NCBI GenBank assembly: GCA_017464225.1 | Contig: JAFUDW010000097.1 | Location: 1-43,267 of the forward strand | Reading direction: 5' to 3' | Source: Clostridia bacterium | GTDB taxonomy: Bacteria; Bacillota_A; Clostridia; Christensenellales; Aristaeellaceae | Length of the DNA: 43,267 nt | Shown: piece by piece, positions 1 through 10,845 of the stretch | Numbering within the stretch: position 1 is the first letter of the stretch | Layout of the letters: every line of letters starts with the position of its first letter | Position numbers and translations under genes: made by a program | Notes under the pieces: generated by a model | What the model saw: only the letters and a program-made list of their open reading frames with translations | The model's database searches: none | Told to the model about the DNA's origin: nothing

Positions 1-1754
<1,754 letters not shown>

Positions 1755-1773
1755 CGCCGCAAATGATAATAAA

Positions 1774-1813
1774 AAACGCTGGGAAGCTTGTTTGTTTCCC
1801 AGCGTTTCCTTTA
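1774..1813. terminator. Bidirectional intrinsic terminator between lepA and proA
   Basis: A perfect 12-bp stem (1774-1785 with 1796-1807, core ACGCTGGGAA) and a 10-nt loop lie between two convergent genes. On the minus strand the stem runs into TTTTTTATTAT, so it is the stronger terminator for proBA; on the plus strand the T-run is short. Confidence 0.85.
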
Positions 1814-1829
1814 TCCGTCAAAGCGCCCT

Positions 1830-3089
1830 TTACCTGATCTGTCCGTTTCCGCGCACCACGTATTTGTAAGCCGTCAGCTCCTCTAAGCCCATGGGGCCGC
1901 GGGCGTGGAGCTTCTGGGTGGAAATGCCCATTTCGCAGCCCAAACCGAATTCGCCGCCGTCGGTAAAACGCGTGGAGGCGTTCACATATACCGCTGCGCT
2001 GTCCACCCGCCGGGTAAAGGCGTCGGCGGCAGCCGCATCCCGGGTCAGGATGGCCTCGCTGTGGCCGGTGGAATGCCGGGCGATATGCGCGATGGCCTCG
2101 TCCACGCCGTCCACCACAGCCACGGCCAGGATATAATCCAAAAACTCGGTGTCATAATCGTTCTCGCCAGCGGGCGTGCCGGGGATCAGCGCAGCTGCGC
2201 GATCGTCCAGCCGCAATTCCACCGGCGTCAAGCCGCGGGCCGCGCGATCCTCCGTCAGCCGCTTATGCAGCCTGGGCAGCAGCGCCGGGGCGATTTCCCG
2301 ATGCACCAGCAGCACCTCCGCGGCGTTGCACACCGAAGGACGGCTGGTTTTGGCGTTATCGATGATATCGAGCGCCATATCGATATCGGCGGAGGCATCG
2401 GCGTATATGTGGCAAATGCCGGTACCGGTCTGTATGCAGGGCACTTTGGCGTTTTCCATACAGCTGCGGATCAGCCCGGCGTTGCCCCGGGGGATCAGCA
2501 GATCAACGAGCCCTTCGGCTTTCATGAGCTCCAGCGCGCTTTGCCGGGAGCGATCCTCCACATGCCCCACCAGCGCGGCGGGAAAGCCCGCTTCCTCCAG
2601 CCCGTGATGCAGCGCGTTCACGATAGCGGCATTGGAGCGCCAGGCCTCTTTTCCGCCCCGCAGCACCACGGCGCTGCCCGCCTTGAGCGCCAGCGCCGCC
2701 GCGTCGGAGGTCACGTTGGGACGGCTCTCATAGATCATGGCGATCACGCCCATGGGAACCGAAACGCGCTGGATGGTCAGCCCGTTGGGGCGCTGCTCGC
2801 TGCGCAGTATCCGGCCTACGGGATCGGGCAGCGCAGCCACATCCAGGATGCCCTGAGCCATGGCCTTGATACGCGCCTCAGTCAGCGTCAGCCTGTCCAC
2901 CATCACAGGGCCCAGCGCTTCCCGCGCGTCAGCCACGTCGGCGCTGTTGGCTTCCAGGATCTCCTCCTGTTCACTGAGCAGATGCGCGGCGGCGGCGCGC
3001 AGCAGCGCGTTTTTCTCCTCGGCGGAGGCATTGGCCAGCATCGGCGCGGCAGCCTTTGTTTGGCGCAGGATCTCCAGAGTGGTGCGCAT
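1830..3089 (-). CDS. proA: Gamma-glutamyl phosphate reductase (ProA)
   Basis: NADPH-dependent reduction of gamma-glutamyl phosphate to glutamate semialdehyde, the second step of proline synthesis. It is an aldehyde dehydrogenase superfamily protein of about 419 residues, the usual ProA length. The catalytic cysteine lies in NAKTSRPSVCNAAE near residue 254, and IYESRPNVTSDAAALALK is a typical ProA segment. Two start codons are possible: ATG at 3095 overlaps the proB stop (ATGA), but the GGGAGGG site ends directly against it; the ATG at 3089 has a normal spacing and is preferred. It is translationally coupled to proB upstream. Confidence 0.96.
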   Translation of the reverse strand: MRTTLEILRQTKAAAPMLANASAEEKNALLRAAAAHLLSEQEEILEANSADVADAREALGPVMVDRLTLTEARIKAMAQGILDVAALPDPVGRILRSEQRPNGLTIQRVSVPMGVIAMIYESRPNVTSDAAALALKAGSAVVLRGGKEAWRSNAAIVNALHHGLEEAGFPAALVGHVEDRSRQSALELMKAEGLVDLLIPRGNAGLIRSCMENAKVPCIQTGTGICHIYADASADIDMALDIIDNAKTSRPSVCNAAEVLLVHREIAPALLPRLHKRLTEDRAARGLTPVELRLDDRAAALIPGTPAGENDYDTEFLDYILAVAVVDGVDEAIAHIARHSTGHSEAILTRDAAAADAFTRRVDSAAVYVNASTRFTDGGEFGLGCEMGISTQKLHARGPMGLEELTAYKYVVRGNGQIR

Positions 3090-3091
3090 CG

Positions 3092-3859
3092 TCATTCCCT
3101 CCCGATAAATCTCGTTCCCAGTTTTTCCCCGTCCATCACGCTGTACAGGATATCAGGCCGTGCGCCGTTCAGGATCAGCATATCGGAGCCCGCCTCCATG
3201 CACAGCCGGGCGGCGGTGAGCTTTGTGGTCATCCCGCCCGTTCCCAGGGCTGATCCGCTGCCTCCGGCGGCCGCCATGAGCTCTGGCGTCAGCTCACGTA
3301 CCTCGCTGATCAGCTGCGCGTCGGGATGGGTATGCGGGTCGGCGGTATACAGGCCGTTGATATCGGATAAAAGGATCAGCAGGTCAGCCTTGACGCTGAC
3401 GGCGACCAAAGCGCTCAATGTATCATTATCGCCCACGGCGATCTCGTCTGTCGCCACGGTATCGTTTTCGTTGATCACAGGAATGGCGCCCCAATGCAGC
3501 AGCCGCAGCATGGTATTGGCAAAATTGCGGTGACGGGTCTCGTCCCGCATATCCTCGCCGGTCAGCAGGATCTGGGCGGCGGTATGGTTATACTCCGAAA
3601 ACAGCTTATCGTATACATACATCAGCTCACACTGGCCCACGGCGGCGGCAGCTTGCTTGGAGGGCATATCCTGGGGGCGTTCCCGGAGCTTTAACTTGCC
3701 CACGCCCATGCCGATGGCGCCCGAGGATACCAGCACGATCTCATGCCCGGCGTTTTTGATATCGCTGAGCACCTTGCATAATTCCTCCACCCGGCGGATA
3801 TTCAGCCGCCCGGTGCTGTGCGTCAGGGTGGAGGTGCCCACTTTAACGACGATCCTCAT
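3092..3859 (-). CDS. proB: Glutamate 5-kinase (ProB), short form without PUA domain
   Basis: ATP-dependent phosphorylation of glutamate, the first and feedback-controlled step of proline synthesis. The 255-residue protein covers the amino acid kinase fold: the N-terminal KVGTSTLTH, SSGAIGMGVGKL, the glutamate/nucleotide segment NENDTVATDEI with GDNDTLSALVA, and GGMTTKLTAA. It stops right after the kinase domain, whereas E. coli ProB (about 367 residues) continues into a PUA domain; short forms are known. The start is ATG with AGGAG nine bases upstream. It overlaps proA and follows the dagK-like gene by 41 bases on the same strand. Confidence 0.95.
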   Translation of the reverse strand: MRIVVKVGTSTLTHSTGRLNIRRVEELCKVLSDIKNAGHEIVLVSSGAIGMGVGKLKLRERPQDMPSKQAAAAVGQCELMYVYDKLFSEYNHTAAQILLTGEDMRDETRHRNFANTMLRLLHWGAIPVINENDTVATDEIAVGDNDTLSALVAVSVKADLLILLSDINGLYTADPHTHPDAQLISEVRELTPELMAAAGGSGSALGTGGMTTKLTAARLCMEAGSDMLILNGARPDILYSVMDGEKLGTRFIGRE

Positions 3860-3900
3860 ATCATTGAACTCCTGTGCTGAAACTTACTTGTCGCAAAGGC

Positions 3901-4842
3901 TCAAACGGCCTTCTCCAGCGCCATATCCACGCCCTTTCCGCTGTGGAAGGCGGACTCAGGCAGAATAAAGCGTAGCGCGCCGGGCATGGCCTCCACGGTA
4001 AAGCGGCTGCCCTTCGTGATTTCTCCGTCCAGGCAGATCAGCGTTTCCCTGGGGGATTCGATTTCGATCCTTTGTGCGCGCCGGTATGTAATATATTTCT
4101 GCATTTTAGGGCTGTCCAGGTGATCGCCGCGCTGATACATGCCGATCATCCCGGCAAAATTCAGCCTGGAAAGGGGCGTCACCATGCAGACCTCCAGCAG
4201 CCCGTCCTCCACGCTGGCCCGGGGAGCGCAGCGGAAGCTTCCGCCAACATATTCGCCGTTGGCAAAGGTGCACAGCAGGATCTTTCCATCGCACAGCTTT
4301 TCCCCATCGGCAGTCAGGCGGAAGGGATGCTTCATGCTGTCGATCAGCGTGGTCACCACGGCGGGATAATAGGAGCGCGGCCCCTGAAAAAGCGGGAACC
4401 TGCGGAAATTGACCATGCGGGCGGCTGCCGTTGCCTCAAAGCCGATGTTGACCACATTGATGGCGTAACGGTCGTTGACCCGGATCAGATCAACGGAGCG
4501 CTCCGGCGCAAGCAGCTGGGCATCAATATCCAGAAACGCCCGCTTGCCGCCAAAATACTTGACAAAATCGTTGCCGCTGCCGCTGGGATAGCAGCCCACA
4601 GCCGCATGGGAGAAACCCACCGCGCCATTGACGACTTCATTGAGCGTTCCGTCGCCGCCGCAGGCGTAAAAGCGGAGCTGCTCCCGCGCAGTCTGGCACA
4701 GGCTTTTGATATACCGCGTGGCGTCCTGAGGGCCCTTTGTCACATAGACCTCGCAGTCTGTCCTGCCTGCAACGGCGCTACGGATCGTTCCGGTGGCATC
4801 CTGAGGCCCGGAATGGGGATTTACAATGAAAATATGACGCAT
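3901..4842 (-). CDS. Diacylglycerol kinase-family lipid kinase (YegS/BmrU type)
   Basis: Probably phosphorylates diacylglycerol or a related lipid at the membrane, recycling lipid headgroup turnover products. The 313-residue protein starts MRHIFIVNPHSG and contains the DAGK catalytic GGDGTLNEVVNG and the following GSGNDF, both hallmarks of the family. The C-terminal beta-sandwich half includes ANGEYVGGSF. The start at 4842 is chosen because AGGAGG lies eight bases upstream; the frame stays open for about 20 more codons, which add nothing conserved. It has its own strong promoter (4916-4945) and is divergent from the cyclophilin gene. Substrate cannot be told from sequence. Confidence 0.9.
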   Translation of the reverse strand: MRHIFIVNPHSGPQDATGTIRSAVAGRTDCEVYVTKGPQDATRYIKSLCQTAREQLRFYACGGDGTLNEVVNGAVGFSHAAVGCYPSGSGNDFVKYFGGKRAFLDIDAQLLAPERSVDLIRVNDRYAINVVNIGFEATAAARMVNFRRFPLFQGPRSYYPAVVTTLIDSMKHPFRLTADGEKLCDGKILLCTFANGEYVGGSFRCAPRASVEDGLLEVCMVTPLSRLNFAGMIGMYQRGDHLDSPKMQKYITYRRAQRIEIESPRETLICLDGEITKGSRFTVEAMPGALRFILPESAFHSGKGVDMALEKAV

Positions 4843-4915
4843 GTGGGCAGCCTCCTCTTGCTTTTGCGCCATGATTTGCGTACAATAAGGAATAGCGTTC
4901 AAGCGCTAACACTTT

Positions 4916-4945
4916 ATTATAATCATTCGATTTATATGTTGTCAA
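4916..4945 (-). promoter_or_regulatory. Promoter of the dagK-like/proB/proA group
   Basis: Minus strand TTGACA (4940-4945), 18-bp spacer, TATAAT (4916-4921). Both hexamers are perfect consensus. Predicted start is near 4909, giving a leader of about 65 nt. The cyclophilin gene reads away in the other direction, and the plus-strand TATAAT at 4918-4923 overlaps this -10, so the two promoters may compete; no good plus-strand -35 was seen. Confidence 0.75.
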
Positions 4946-4955
4946 GGAGGAACCC

Positions 4956-5621
4956 ATGAGCAAAAAGAAAGCCAAGAATCCCAATCCCTACGCCAAGACC
5001 GCGCCCAAAAAGAAAACGCCCTGGGCGCTGATCGCCGCCATTGCCGTCGTTGTGATCGCCGCCATCGTGGGCATCGTGATCGCCGCCGGCGGCAAAAAAT
5101 CCGGCGGAGACGGCACCGATCTGACGCCCACCAGCCATGTAGAAATTGAAGTGGCCGATTACGGCACCATCAAGGCCGAGCTGTACGGCAACCTGGCTCC
5201 GATCACCGTGAATAATTTTGTCAGCCTCGCCAAAGAGGGCTTTTATGACGGGCTCACCTTCCACCGCATCATATCCGGCTTTATGATCCAGGGCGGCGAT
5301 CCGCTGGGCAACGGCACCGGCGGTTCCAGCCAGACCATCAAGGGCGAATTCAGCAGCAACGGCGTGGCCAACGCCCTGCAACATACCCGCGGTGTGCTCT
5401 CCATGGCCCGCTCCAGTCTGCCGGACAGCGCCAGCAGCCAGTTCTTCATCATGCATGACGACGCCGCCTGGCTGGACGGCAATTACGCCGCCTTCGGCAA
5501 GGTGACCGAGGGAATGGAGATCGTGGACGCCATCTGTGAAAACACCCCCGTGCAGGACAGCAACGGCACCGTTCTGGCCGAAGATCAGCCCGTGATCACC
5601 GCCATCCGCGTCGTGGACTGA
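4956..5621 (+). CDS. Membrane-anchored cyclophilin-type peptidyl-prolyl isomerase
   Basis: Catalyses cis-trans isomerisation of prolyl bonds, here probably outside the cytoplasmic membrane. 221 residues: a Lys-rich cytoplasmic N-terminus, one membrane segment (about 23-46, [20 protein letters not shown]), a Gly/Ser linker, then a bacterial cyclophilin domain (about 60-221). The active-site segments [15 protein letters not shown] and [10 protein letters not shown] are visible. The start has AAGGAGG eight bases upstream. It stands alone, with a terminator directly after it. No lipobox is present, so it is an uncleaved-anchor rather than a lipoprotein form. Confidence 0.94.
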   Translation: MSKKKAKNPNPYAKTAPKKKTPWALIAAIAVVVIAAIVGIVIAAGGKKSGGDGTDLTPTSHVEIEVADYGTIKAELYGNLAPITVNNFVSLAKEGFYDGLTFHRIISGFMIQGGDPLGNGTGGSSQTIKGEFSSNGVANALQHTRGVLSMARSSLPDSASSQFFIMHDDAAWLDGNYAAFGKVTEGMEIVDAICENTPVQDSNGTVLAEDQPVITAIRVVD

Positions 5622-5640
5622 CGCGATTTCAGCCTCGCGC

Positions 5641-5682
5641 AAAGAACCGCCGATCGGAAGGATATCCGGTCGGCGGTTCTTT
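5641..5682. terminator. Terminator after the cyclophilin gene
   Basis: A 17-bp stem (5641-5657 with 5666-5682, one G-T pair) around AAGAACCGCCGA, with TTT at the end of the 3' arm. The opposite strand also ends in TTT, so it can serve the convergent MBL gene. Confidence 0.8.
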
Positions 5683-5710
5683 CATTGCCTGATCAAAGCC
5701 GCGCGGCGGC

Positions 5711-6355
5711 TTATACCCCATCCTCCAGCACCAGCATCCGGGGCTGCTCGCTCAGATCCTCCTTTGTGACCCGCAGCAGCGGCATACGGGGAGCGTCCTG
5801 CGCGCCAAGGGCGGCCAGACATACGTCCAGCGGCTTGATGGGCCAATCGCTGTTGGCGGCCGTGCTGTAATGCATGGGGATCACGACGCGGGGCTTGATG
5901 CGGTCCATCAGCTGGGCCGCCGTGGCCGCGTCCATGGTAAAATGCCCGCCCACGGGGATCAGGGCAATATCGATATTTTCCAGTTTCTCGACCAGTGCCT
6001 CATCCCATGCGCCCAGATCGCCAAAATGCGCCAGCCGCAGGCCGTCGGCCTCCAGGATGAAAATCAAGTTGTTTCCCCGCAGCGCGCCCTGCCGGTCGTC
6101 GTGATAACAAGGGATGCCGGTGGCCGTAATGCCGGTGGCCAGGGTGATTTTGCCCGCCTGATCGGCGATCACCTGCGCGCCTTTGGCTTTTTCGATATAG
6201 CTGTGATCGCCGTGTCCGTGACTCACGGTAACAGCATCGCACTGTACCTCGTGCATTGGATAGCCCACATGGGCGTCAAAGGGATCGGTGAGGATGCGGA
6301 AGCCCTGGGCGGTCTCGATCAGAAACTCGCTATGGGCGTGATGATAAATCAGCAT
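5711..6355 (-). CDS. MBL-fold metal-dependent hydrolase (UlaG/UPF0173-like)
   Basis: 214-residue metallo-beta-lactamase fold protein of unknown substrate. The metal-binding motif VSHGHGDHS (HxHxDH) lies near residue 47, after the TDPFDAHVGYP segment that is typical of the short UlaG/UPF0173-type hydrolases. Later ligands are in FGDLGAW and the terminal VVIPMHY. The start at 6355 has GGAGGAG seven bases upstream; that site lies inside the end of the upstream gene, whose stop (6349-6351) overlaps this start by seven bases, so the two are translationally coupled. It is the last gene of a three-gene minus-strand group. Confidence 0.88.
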   Translation of the reverse strand: MLIYHHAHSEFLIETAQGFRILTDPFDAHVGYPMHEVQCDAVTVSHGHGDHSYIEKAKGAQVIADQAGKITLATGITATGIPCYHDDRQGALRGNNLIFILEADGLRLAHFGDLGAWDEALVEKLENIDIALIPVGGHFTMDAATAAQLMDRIKPRVVIPMHYSTAANSDWPIKPLDVCLAALGAQDAPRMPLLRVTKEDLSEQPRMLVLEDGV

Positions 6356-6840
6356 AAATCTCCTCCTTCTGCTGCTTCTATAAGATATGCCGCCGCCAGG
6401 GGCAGCGGCGCATGGGTCCGCTTGATCACGGCAAGCTGCGCGCTGAGCGCCTCCGCCAGGGAATCGCTCTGTCCCGCGTCCAGCAGGATCAGCGTCTGCC
6501 GGATGGGCGGCCAAGGCTGGCTGCCGGGTGGCACCTCTCCCTGGGCTCGCAGGCTGCGGCAAAGGCTCCTGAGGCGCAGATCAGCCGGCGGATTCCCGGG
6601 ACGCAAAGCGGCGATAAAGTCCTCCCTGCGGGCGGGCGATAAATCGATACGCCAAAGCGTTTCCTCTGTTTCCGCCGTATAACCGCGCCTCTCCATGCGC
6701 TTGCGGGCTTCATCCGGATCATCCAGCCGTCTGGGCGCGTCACACACAAAAAGCGCGCGCATTGCCCGATCCCGCCGCAAAAGCACGCGGGAACCGAGCA
6801 AGGCGCGCAGCTCGTCACGAAATGGATCCAGCGCGCTCAT
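6349..6840 (-). CDS. Uncharacterised 163-residue protein
   Basis: I do not recognise this family. The protein is Arg- and Leu-rich (LGSRVLLRRDRAMRALFVCD near the start), has no signal peptide or membrane segment, and contains a possible dinucleotide- or strand-like LILLDAGQSDSLAEALSAQL in the C-terminal half. Its ATG overlaps the stop of the DUF1934 gene (ATGA at 6837-6840) and its end overlaps the MBL hydrolase start, so it is clearly translated as the middle gene of a three-gene unit. The tight coupling is the best evidence that it is real. Confidence 0.75.
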   Translation of the reverse strand: MSALDPFRDELRALLGSRVLLRRDRAMRALFVCDAPRRLDDPDEARKRMERRGYTAETEETLWRIDLSPARREDFIAALRPGNPPADLRLRSLCRSLRAQGEVPPGSQPWPPIRQTLILLDAGQSDSLAEALSAQLAVIKRTHAPLPLAAAYLIEAAEGGDLC

Positions 6841-7283
6841 GCGCGATGGCTTGGCGCAAAACGAATGCGCATTTCACGCATGGAGGCGTATTGCCCCTGG
6901 ATGTCCAGCTGGTATTTGAGCACCACCTCGCCCTTGGCATCGTTTACGTTATAGCGCACATGGGTGGGAAAAACGCCCATCTCCAGCGCGCCATAGGGCG
7001 TATTATAGCTGCCCTCATAACGATTGCCCTGGGAAAAGATCATGCTGGTATTGAATTCTCCCTCCCGAAGCATGGTGACCACGCCGTCCTTCATGGTAAA
7101 GGTCACCCGGTCGGTCTCTGAGGTATCGGGCTGCGTTTCGGTATAGCGAAGCTTCCAGGCGCCCTGCTCGGGCTCGCCGCTCAATTCACCGGTGGTCACC
7201 AGGCGCATTTCGTCGGCGCAATCCTCCATCCCGGCGTCCTGAACAATGCCCGTCACGCTGAGCAGCACCTTCTTTTTTCGCAT
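6837..7283 (-). CDS. DUF1934 protein (YwiB-like, calycin-type beta barrel)
   Basis: 148-residue protein resembling the YwiB/DUF1934 family of small beta-barrel proteins found across Bacillota, function unknown. The pattern VTGIVQDAG, LRYTET, VTFTMKDGVVTMLREGE, GSYNTPYGALEMGVFP and VVLKYQLDIQGQ follows the family's strand order. The start at 7283 has AGAGGTG upstream; the frame is open 15 codons further but that part has no conservation and lies over the promoter region. First gene of the DUF1934/unknown/MBL unit. Confidence 0.82.
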   Translation of the reverse strand: MRKKKVLLSVTGIVQDAGMEDCADEMRLVTTGELSGEPEQGAWKLRYTETQPDTSETDRVTFTMKDGVVTMLREGEFNTSMIFSQGNRYEGSYNTPYGALEMGVFPTHVRYNVNDAKGEVVLKYQLDIQGQYASMREMRIRFAPSHRA

Positions 7284-7316
7284 ACCCGCACCTCTTTTCG
7301 GTCGAAATCCGGATGT

Positions 7317-7345
7317 ATTATAGCACATTCTGTAACAGGATACAA
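7317..7345 (-). promoter_or_regulatory. Extended -10 promoter for the DUF1934 unit
   Basis: Minus strand TTGTAT (7340-7345), 17-bp spacer, TGC-TATAAT (7317-7322). The extended -10 makes up for the weak -35. Two copies of ATTCTGTAA on the plus strand (7327-7335 and 7352-7360), 25 bp apart, flank the -35 and may be operator half-sites. Confidence 0.65.
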
Positions 7346-7372
7346 TGTATTATTCTGTAAATAACCGCGGGA

Positions 7373-9067
7373 TCAGTATCTGCCGCGCAGCTCCTCAATG
7401 ACATGCCCCACGCTCTTTTCCACCGTGCCGTCCCGGAAGGGATTCAGCAGATCGCCCACCTGGAGCAGCTCAAAGTATCCCTTGGTGCCTCCGGCGCGGC
7501 ACAGGCGCAGATAATCTTGCCAGGCCTGGGGACGGTTTTCCTTCATCCGGCCATAATACTGGAAGGCGCACATCTGGGCCAGTGCGTAATCGATATAATA
7601 GAAGGGATACAGGAAAATATGCTGCTTCTGCATCCAGAAGCCGCCCTCCTCCAGGAAAGCGTTGCCATCATAATCGCGCCAGGGCATATACTCCTTTTCA
7701 ATGCCGCGCCATACCTGGCGGCGCTCATGGGCCGTCATATCGGGCTTTTCGTAAACGCGGTGCTGATACTCGTCCACGCAGGCCATATAGGGGATCACGC
7801 TGATGGCGCCGATCAGATGCGCGGTCAGGTATTTTTCGCTGTTTTCGCCAAAGAAGCTCTCCATCCATGGATACGCAAAATGCTCCATGGTCATGGAATG
7901 GATTTCATTGATCTCCGACGTGGAACCTGAAAGACTGCTCACCGGGATGGAACGCATGGCCAGGTATCCCTGGAAGGCATGGCCTGCCTCATGGGTCAGC
8001 ACGTCCACATCGGCGCTGGTTCCGTTGAAATTGCTGAAAATGAAGGGCGCCTTGTAAGCCGGGAACCGGGTCATATAGCCGCCCATGCGCTTGCCGGGAC
8101 GGGTTTCGAGATCAAACAGGTGATACTTCACCATGAAGTCAAAAAACTCTCCGGTTTCGGGGCTCATTTCCCGGTACATGCGCTGAGCCTTCGCCACCAG
8201 CTCCTCCATGGTGCCGATGGGATCGGCGTTGCCCTCGGGGAAGATCAGCGCCTCGTCGTAATAACGCAGGGTATCTACGCCCAAACGTTGGCGCTGCTTT
8301 TCCCTGATCTCGGCCACCGCGGGCGTAACCACCGCCTTGATCTGCGCGCGGAAGGCGGCGGCGTCCTCCTGGGTATAATCAAACCGGCGGCGCTCCAGAT
8401 AGGCCAGATCGGTATAGCTGCCAAAGCCCAGCTTTTTGGCCATGCCGTCCCGCAGATGCACCAATTCGTCAAACTGGGCGTCCAGCTTGGGGCTGATCTG
8501 CTCGTAAAGGGCAGCCCAGGCCTCAAAGGCTTCCTTGCGTTCCTGGCGGTCGGTGCTCTCCATATGTTTGAGCAAACCGTAGAAATTGCACTTTTCGCCC
8601 CGGAAATCGGTGACCGCCATGGCGCTGTCCTTCTGGTACTGCTGGCGAATCTCTCCTTCCCGGATAGTATCGTCAATGATGGCCTCGTCGGTGGTTTTGA
8701 GCTGGGCATCGATGATGCGCAGCATCTGGGGGCCGAATTCCTTTTCAAAATCAGCGCGGAAAGAGCAAGCCGCCATGGCCTGCTGATACTGCTTGCGCAG
8801 CGGGATCAGCGCGGCGTTCTGCTCCCGAAGCCATTTCATTTCGCCGTCGTAATAAGCGTCGCCGGTATCGATGGTATTGCGCACCGAGCACAGCGAAAAC
8901 ATGGTTGCAGCCTGCTTTTCCTGCTCCTGCAGGGCGAAAAACGCCTCCCTGGCGTCGGCGTAGGCGGCGGGCGTCTTCAGCGCCTCAATGGTCTTCCGAT
9001 AACAGACGGCCAGTGCCTCCATATCGGGGCGGGCATAGGGCATTTCCCTGAAATCCATCATCTCCAT
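7373..9067 (-). CDS. M3 family oligoendopeptidase
   Basis: Zinc metallopeptidase that cleaves short peptides, cytoplasmic (no signal peptide). 564 residues, the length of the M3 oligopeptidase F-like group. The zinc motif HEAGH is at residues 359-363 (DVLTHEAGHAFQGY), with the third ligand expected in SEINEIHSMTMEHFAYP near Glu388. The C-terminal half (YYIDYALAQMCAFQYY) is typical of the family. The start ATG has AAAGGA 11 bases upstream and its own promoter at 9097-9124. It is distinct from the second M3 peptidase at 22391; identity between them is low by eye. Confidence 0.93.
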   Translation of the reverse strand: MEMMDFREMPYARPDMEALAVCYRKTIEALKTPAAYADAREAFFALQEQEKQAATMFSLCSVRNTIDTGDAYYDGEMKWLREQNAALIPLRKQYQQAMAACSFRADFEKEFGPQMLRIIDAQLKTTDEAIIDDTIREGEIRQQYQKDSAMAVTDFRGEKCNFYGLLKHMESTDRQERKEAFEAWAALYEQISPKLDAQFDELVHLRDGMAKKLGFGSYTDLAYLERRRFDYTQEDAAAFRAQIKAVVTPAVAEIREKQRQRLGVDTLRYYDEALIFPEGNADPIGTMEELVAKAQRMYREMSPETGEFFDFMVKYHLFDLETRPGKRMGGYMTRFPAYKAPFIFSNFNGTSADVDVLTHEAGHAFQGYLAMRSIPVSSLSGSTSEINEIHSMTMEHFAYPWMESFFGENSEKYLTAHLIGAISVIPYMACVDEYQHRVYEKPDMTAHERRQVWRGIEKEYMPWRDYDGNAFLEEGGFWMQKQHIFLYPFYYIDYALAQMCAFQYYGRMKENRPQAWQDYLRLCRAGGTKGYFELLQVGDLLNPFRDGTVEKSVGHVIEELRGRY

Positions 9068-9096
9068 AGAGCGTTCATCCTTTCATGTTTTTGCAT

Positions 9097-9124
9097 ATTA
9101 TACCATAAATCGGAAAAAGAACAA
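9097..9124 (-). promoter_or_regulatory. Promoter of the M3 peptidase gene
   Basis: Minus strand TTGTTC (9119-9124), 16-bp spacer, TGG-TATAAT (9097-9102). The -10 is perfect and has the extended TGn. Confidence 0.65.
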
Positions 9125-9156
9125 TACCGGCGGGCGCCGTTTTCGTCCCGACGGAT

Positions 9157-9211
9157 ACAGATAATCCCGCGCGCACCTGAGCAAAGCTTCTTCGATGCGC
9201 GCGGGATCTGT
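9157..9211 (-). terminator. GC-rich hairpin after rny
   Basis: A perfect 12-bp stem ATCCCGCGCGCA (9164-9175) pairs with 9196-9207, extended by four more pairs beyond a three-base bulge. The position just after the rny stop suggests a 3'-end or processing structure. There is no T-run, so intrinsic termination is uncertain. Confidence 0.5.
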
Positions 9212-9225
9212 ACGGTTTGTCTATG

Positions 9226-10779
9226 TTATTTGGCGTACTCGGTGCAGCGCGTCTCGCGGATCACATTGACGCGGATCTGGCCGGGATACTCCAGCTCATG
9301 CTCGATGCGCTTGGCGATCTCCTTAGCCATGACCTTGGTGCCCTCGTCGGTGATATCCTCGGGCTTGACCATGATGCGGACCTCGCGGCCGGACTGGATC
9401 GCATAGGATTTTTCCACGCCGGCAAACTCATTGGCGATAGCTTCCAGCTTCTCCAGTCGCTTGATGTAGTTCTCCAGGCTCTCGCGGCGGGCGCCGGGAC
9501 GGGCGGCGCTGATGGCGTCGGCGGCCTGCACCAGCACAGCTTCCACAGTCTGAGGCTCCACGTCGTTATGGTGCGCCATGATGCAGTGGATCACATCGTT
9601 ATTTTCATGATACTTGCGGGCCAGCTCAGCGCCCAGCTGCACGTGGGTGCCCTCCTGCTCATGATCGACCGCTTTACCGATATCATGGAGCAGACCGGCG
9701 CGCTTGGCAAGCTGAACGTCGGCACCCAGCTCGGCGGCCATGAGCCCGGCCAGATGGCTGACCTCAATGGAGTGCTTGAGCACGTTCTGTCCGTAGGAGG
9801 TGCGGTACCGCATGCGGCCCAGCAGCTTGACCAATTCGGGATGCAGGCCATGCTGGCCGGTCTCGAAGATGGCCTGCTCGCCGGCCTCGCGGATCTGGTT
9901 GTCCACTTCCTTTTTGGCCTTATCCACCATTTCCTCGATGCGGGCGGGATGAATGCGGCCATCCTGGATCAGCTTTTCGATGGCAATGCGGGCGATCTCG
10001 CGGCGAACGGGATCAAAGGCCGAAACGATCACGGCCTCAGGCGTATCGTCAATGATCAGATCAACGCCCGTGGCAGTCTCCAGGGCTCGGATATTGCGGC
10101 CCTCGCGGCCGATGATGCGGCCCTTCATATCGTCATTGGGCAGGTTGATCACCGATACCGTGGTTTCGGCCACATGATCGGCGGCGCACTTCTGAATGGC
10201 CAGCGCGATGATATTGCGGGCTTTCTTTTCACCCTCGTCCTTAGCCTTGGCCTCGATCTCGCGCACCATGGCGGCGGCGTCGTGATAGGCTTCCTTCTGC
10301 ACGCGGCTGATGATCATCTGCTCAGCCTCGTCCTGGGTCATGCCGGCAATGCGCTCCAGCTCCTTGACCTGCTTGTCGCGCAGCTGCTCGGCTTCATCAT
10401 AGAGCGCCTGGGTCTGCTCGGCCTTCTGGTTGATGGCCTCCTCGCGCTTTTCCAGGTTATCGGTTTTTTTATCCAGGGTTTCCTCGCGCTGGATCACGCG
10501 GCGCTCGTTGCGCTGCATTTCAGCGCGGCGGCTGCGGATCTCATCGTCCAGCTTGGTCTTGAGCCGGAGCACCTCTTCCTTGGCTTCCAGCTCCATTTCC
10601 TTTTTGATTTCGCCGGCTTTGCGGGCGGCGTCGTCCACCAGCTTTTTGGCGTGATCCTCGGCGCTGCCGATTTTTTGCTCGGCTTCTTTTTTACGGCGGT
10701 TATAGCCGAATACGTAGCCTGCCAGCGCGCCCAGGAGCGCGAAGACTACGATCAATACGATTGCAAGCCCTATTTTCAC
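9226..10779 (-). CDS. rny: Ribonuclease Y
   Basis: Membrane-anchored endoribonuclease that starts decay of many mRNAs in Bacillota. 517 residues, close to B. subtilis RNase Y (520). Order: N-terminal membrane segment (3-22), a long charged coiled coil (about 25-190, rich in [14 protein letters not shown] heptads), KH domain ([15 protein letters not shown]), HD domain with [10 protein letters not shown] near residue 365, and the C-terminal domain ending [10 protein letters not shown]. The start is GTG (10777-10779), preceded by GGGGAGAG. Immediately upstream lies an intrinsic terminator and a putative small RNA (10846-11062), so rny is expressed either by read-through or from a promoter I could not define. 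Confidence 0.96.
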   Translation of the reverse strand: MKIGLAIVLIVVFALLGALAGYVFGYNRRKKEAEQKIGSAEDHAKKLVDDAARKAGEIKKEMELEAKEEVLRLKTKLDDEIRSRRAEMQRNERRVIQREETLDKKTDNLEKREEAINQKAEQTQALYDEAEQLRDKQVKELERIAGMTQDEAEQMIISRVQKEAYHDAAAMVREIEAKAKDEGEKKARNIIALAIQKCAADHVAETTVSVINLPNDDMKGRIIGREGRNIRALETATGVDLIIDDTPEAVIVSAFDPVRREIARIAIEKLIQDGRIHPARIEEMVDKAKKEVDNQIREAGEQAIFETGQHGLHPELVKLLGRMRYRTSYGQNVLKHSIEVSHLAGLMAAELGADVQLAKRAGLLHDIGKAVDHEQEGTHVQLGAELARKYHENNDVIHCIMAHHNDVEPQTVEAVLVQAADAISAARPGARRESLENYIKRLEKLEAIANEFAGVEKSYAIQSGREVRIMVKPEDITDEGTKVMAKEIAKRIEHELEYPGQIRVNVIRETRCTEYAK

Positions 10780-10845
10780 CCGTTCTCTCCCCTCTCTTTC
10801 CTTTCAGATTTTTTCATTCTTCCTCTTATTTTTCAGTGACCAGCA

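Noticed and set aside
1905..3533. Long open frame on the plus strand opposite proA/proB
   Set aside because: It is antisense to two well-supported genes, has a low-complexity His/Gly/Gln-rich translation, and no RBS; such frames arise from third-position GC bias.
9157..9211. Hairpin after rny as a strong intrinsic terminator
   Set aside because: The stem is very stable but no T-run follows on either strand, so it is kept only as a hairpin of uncertain function.
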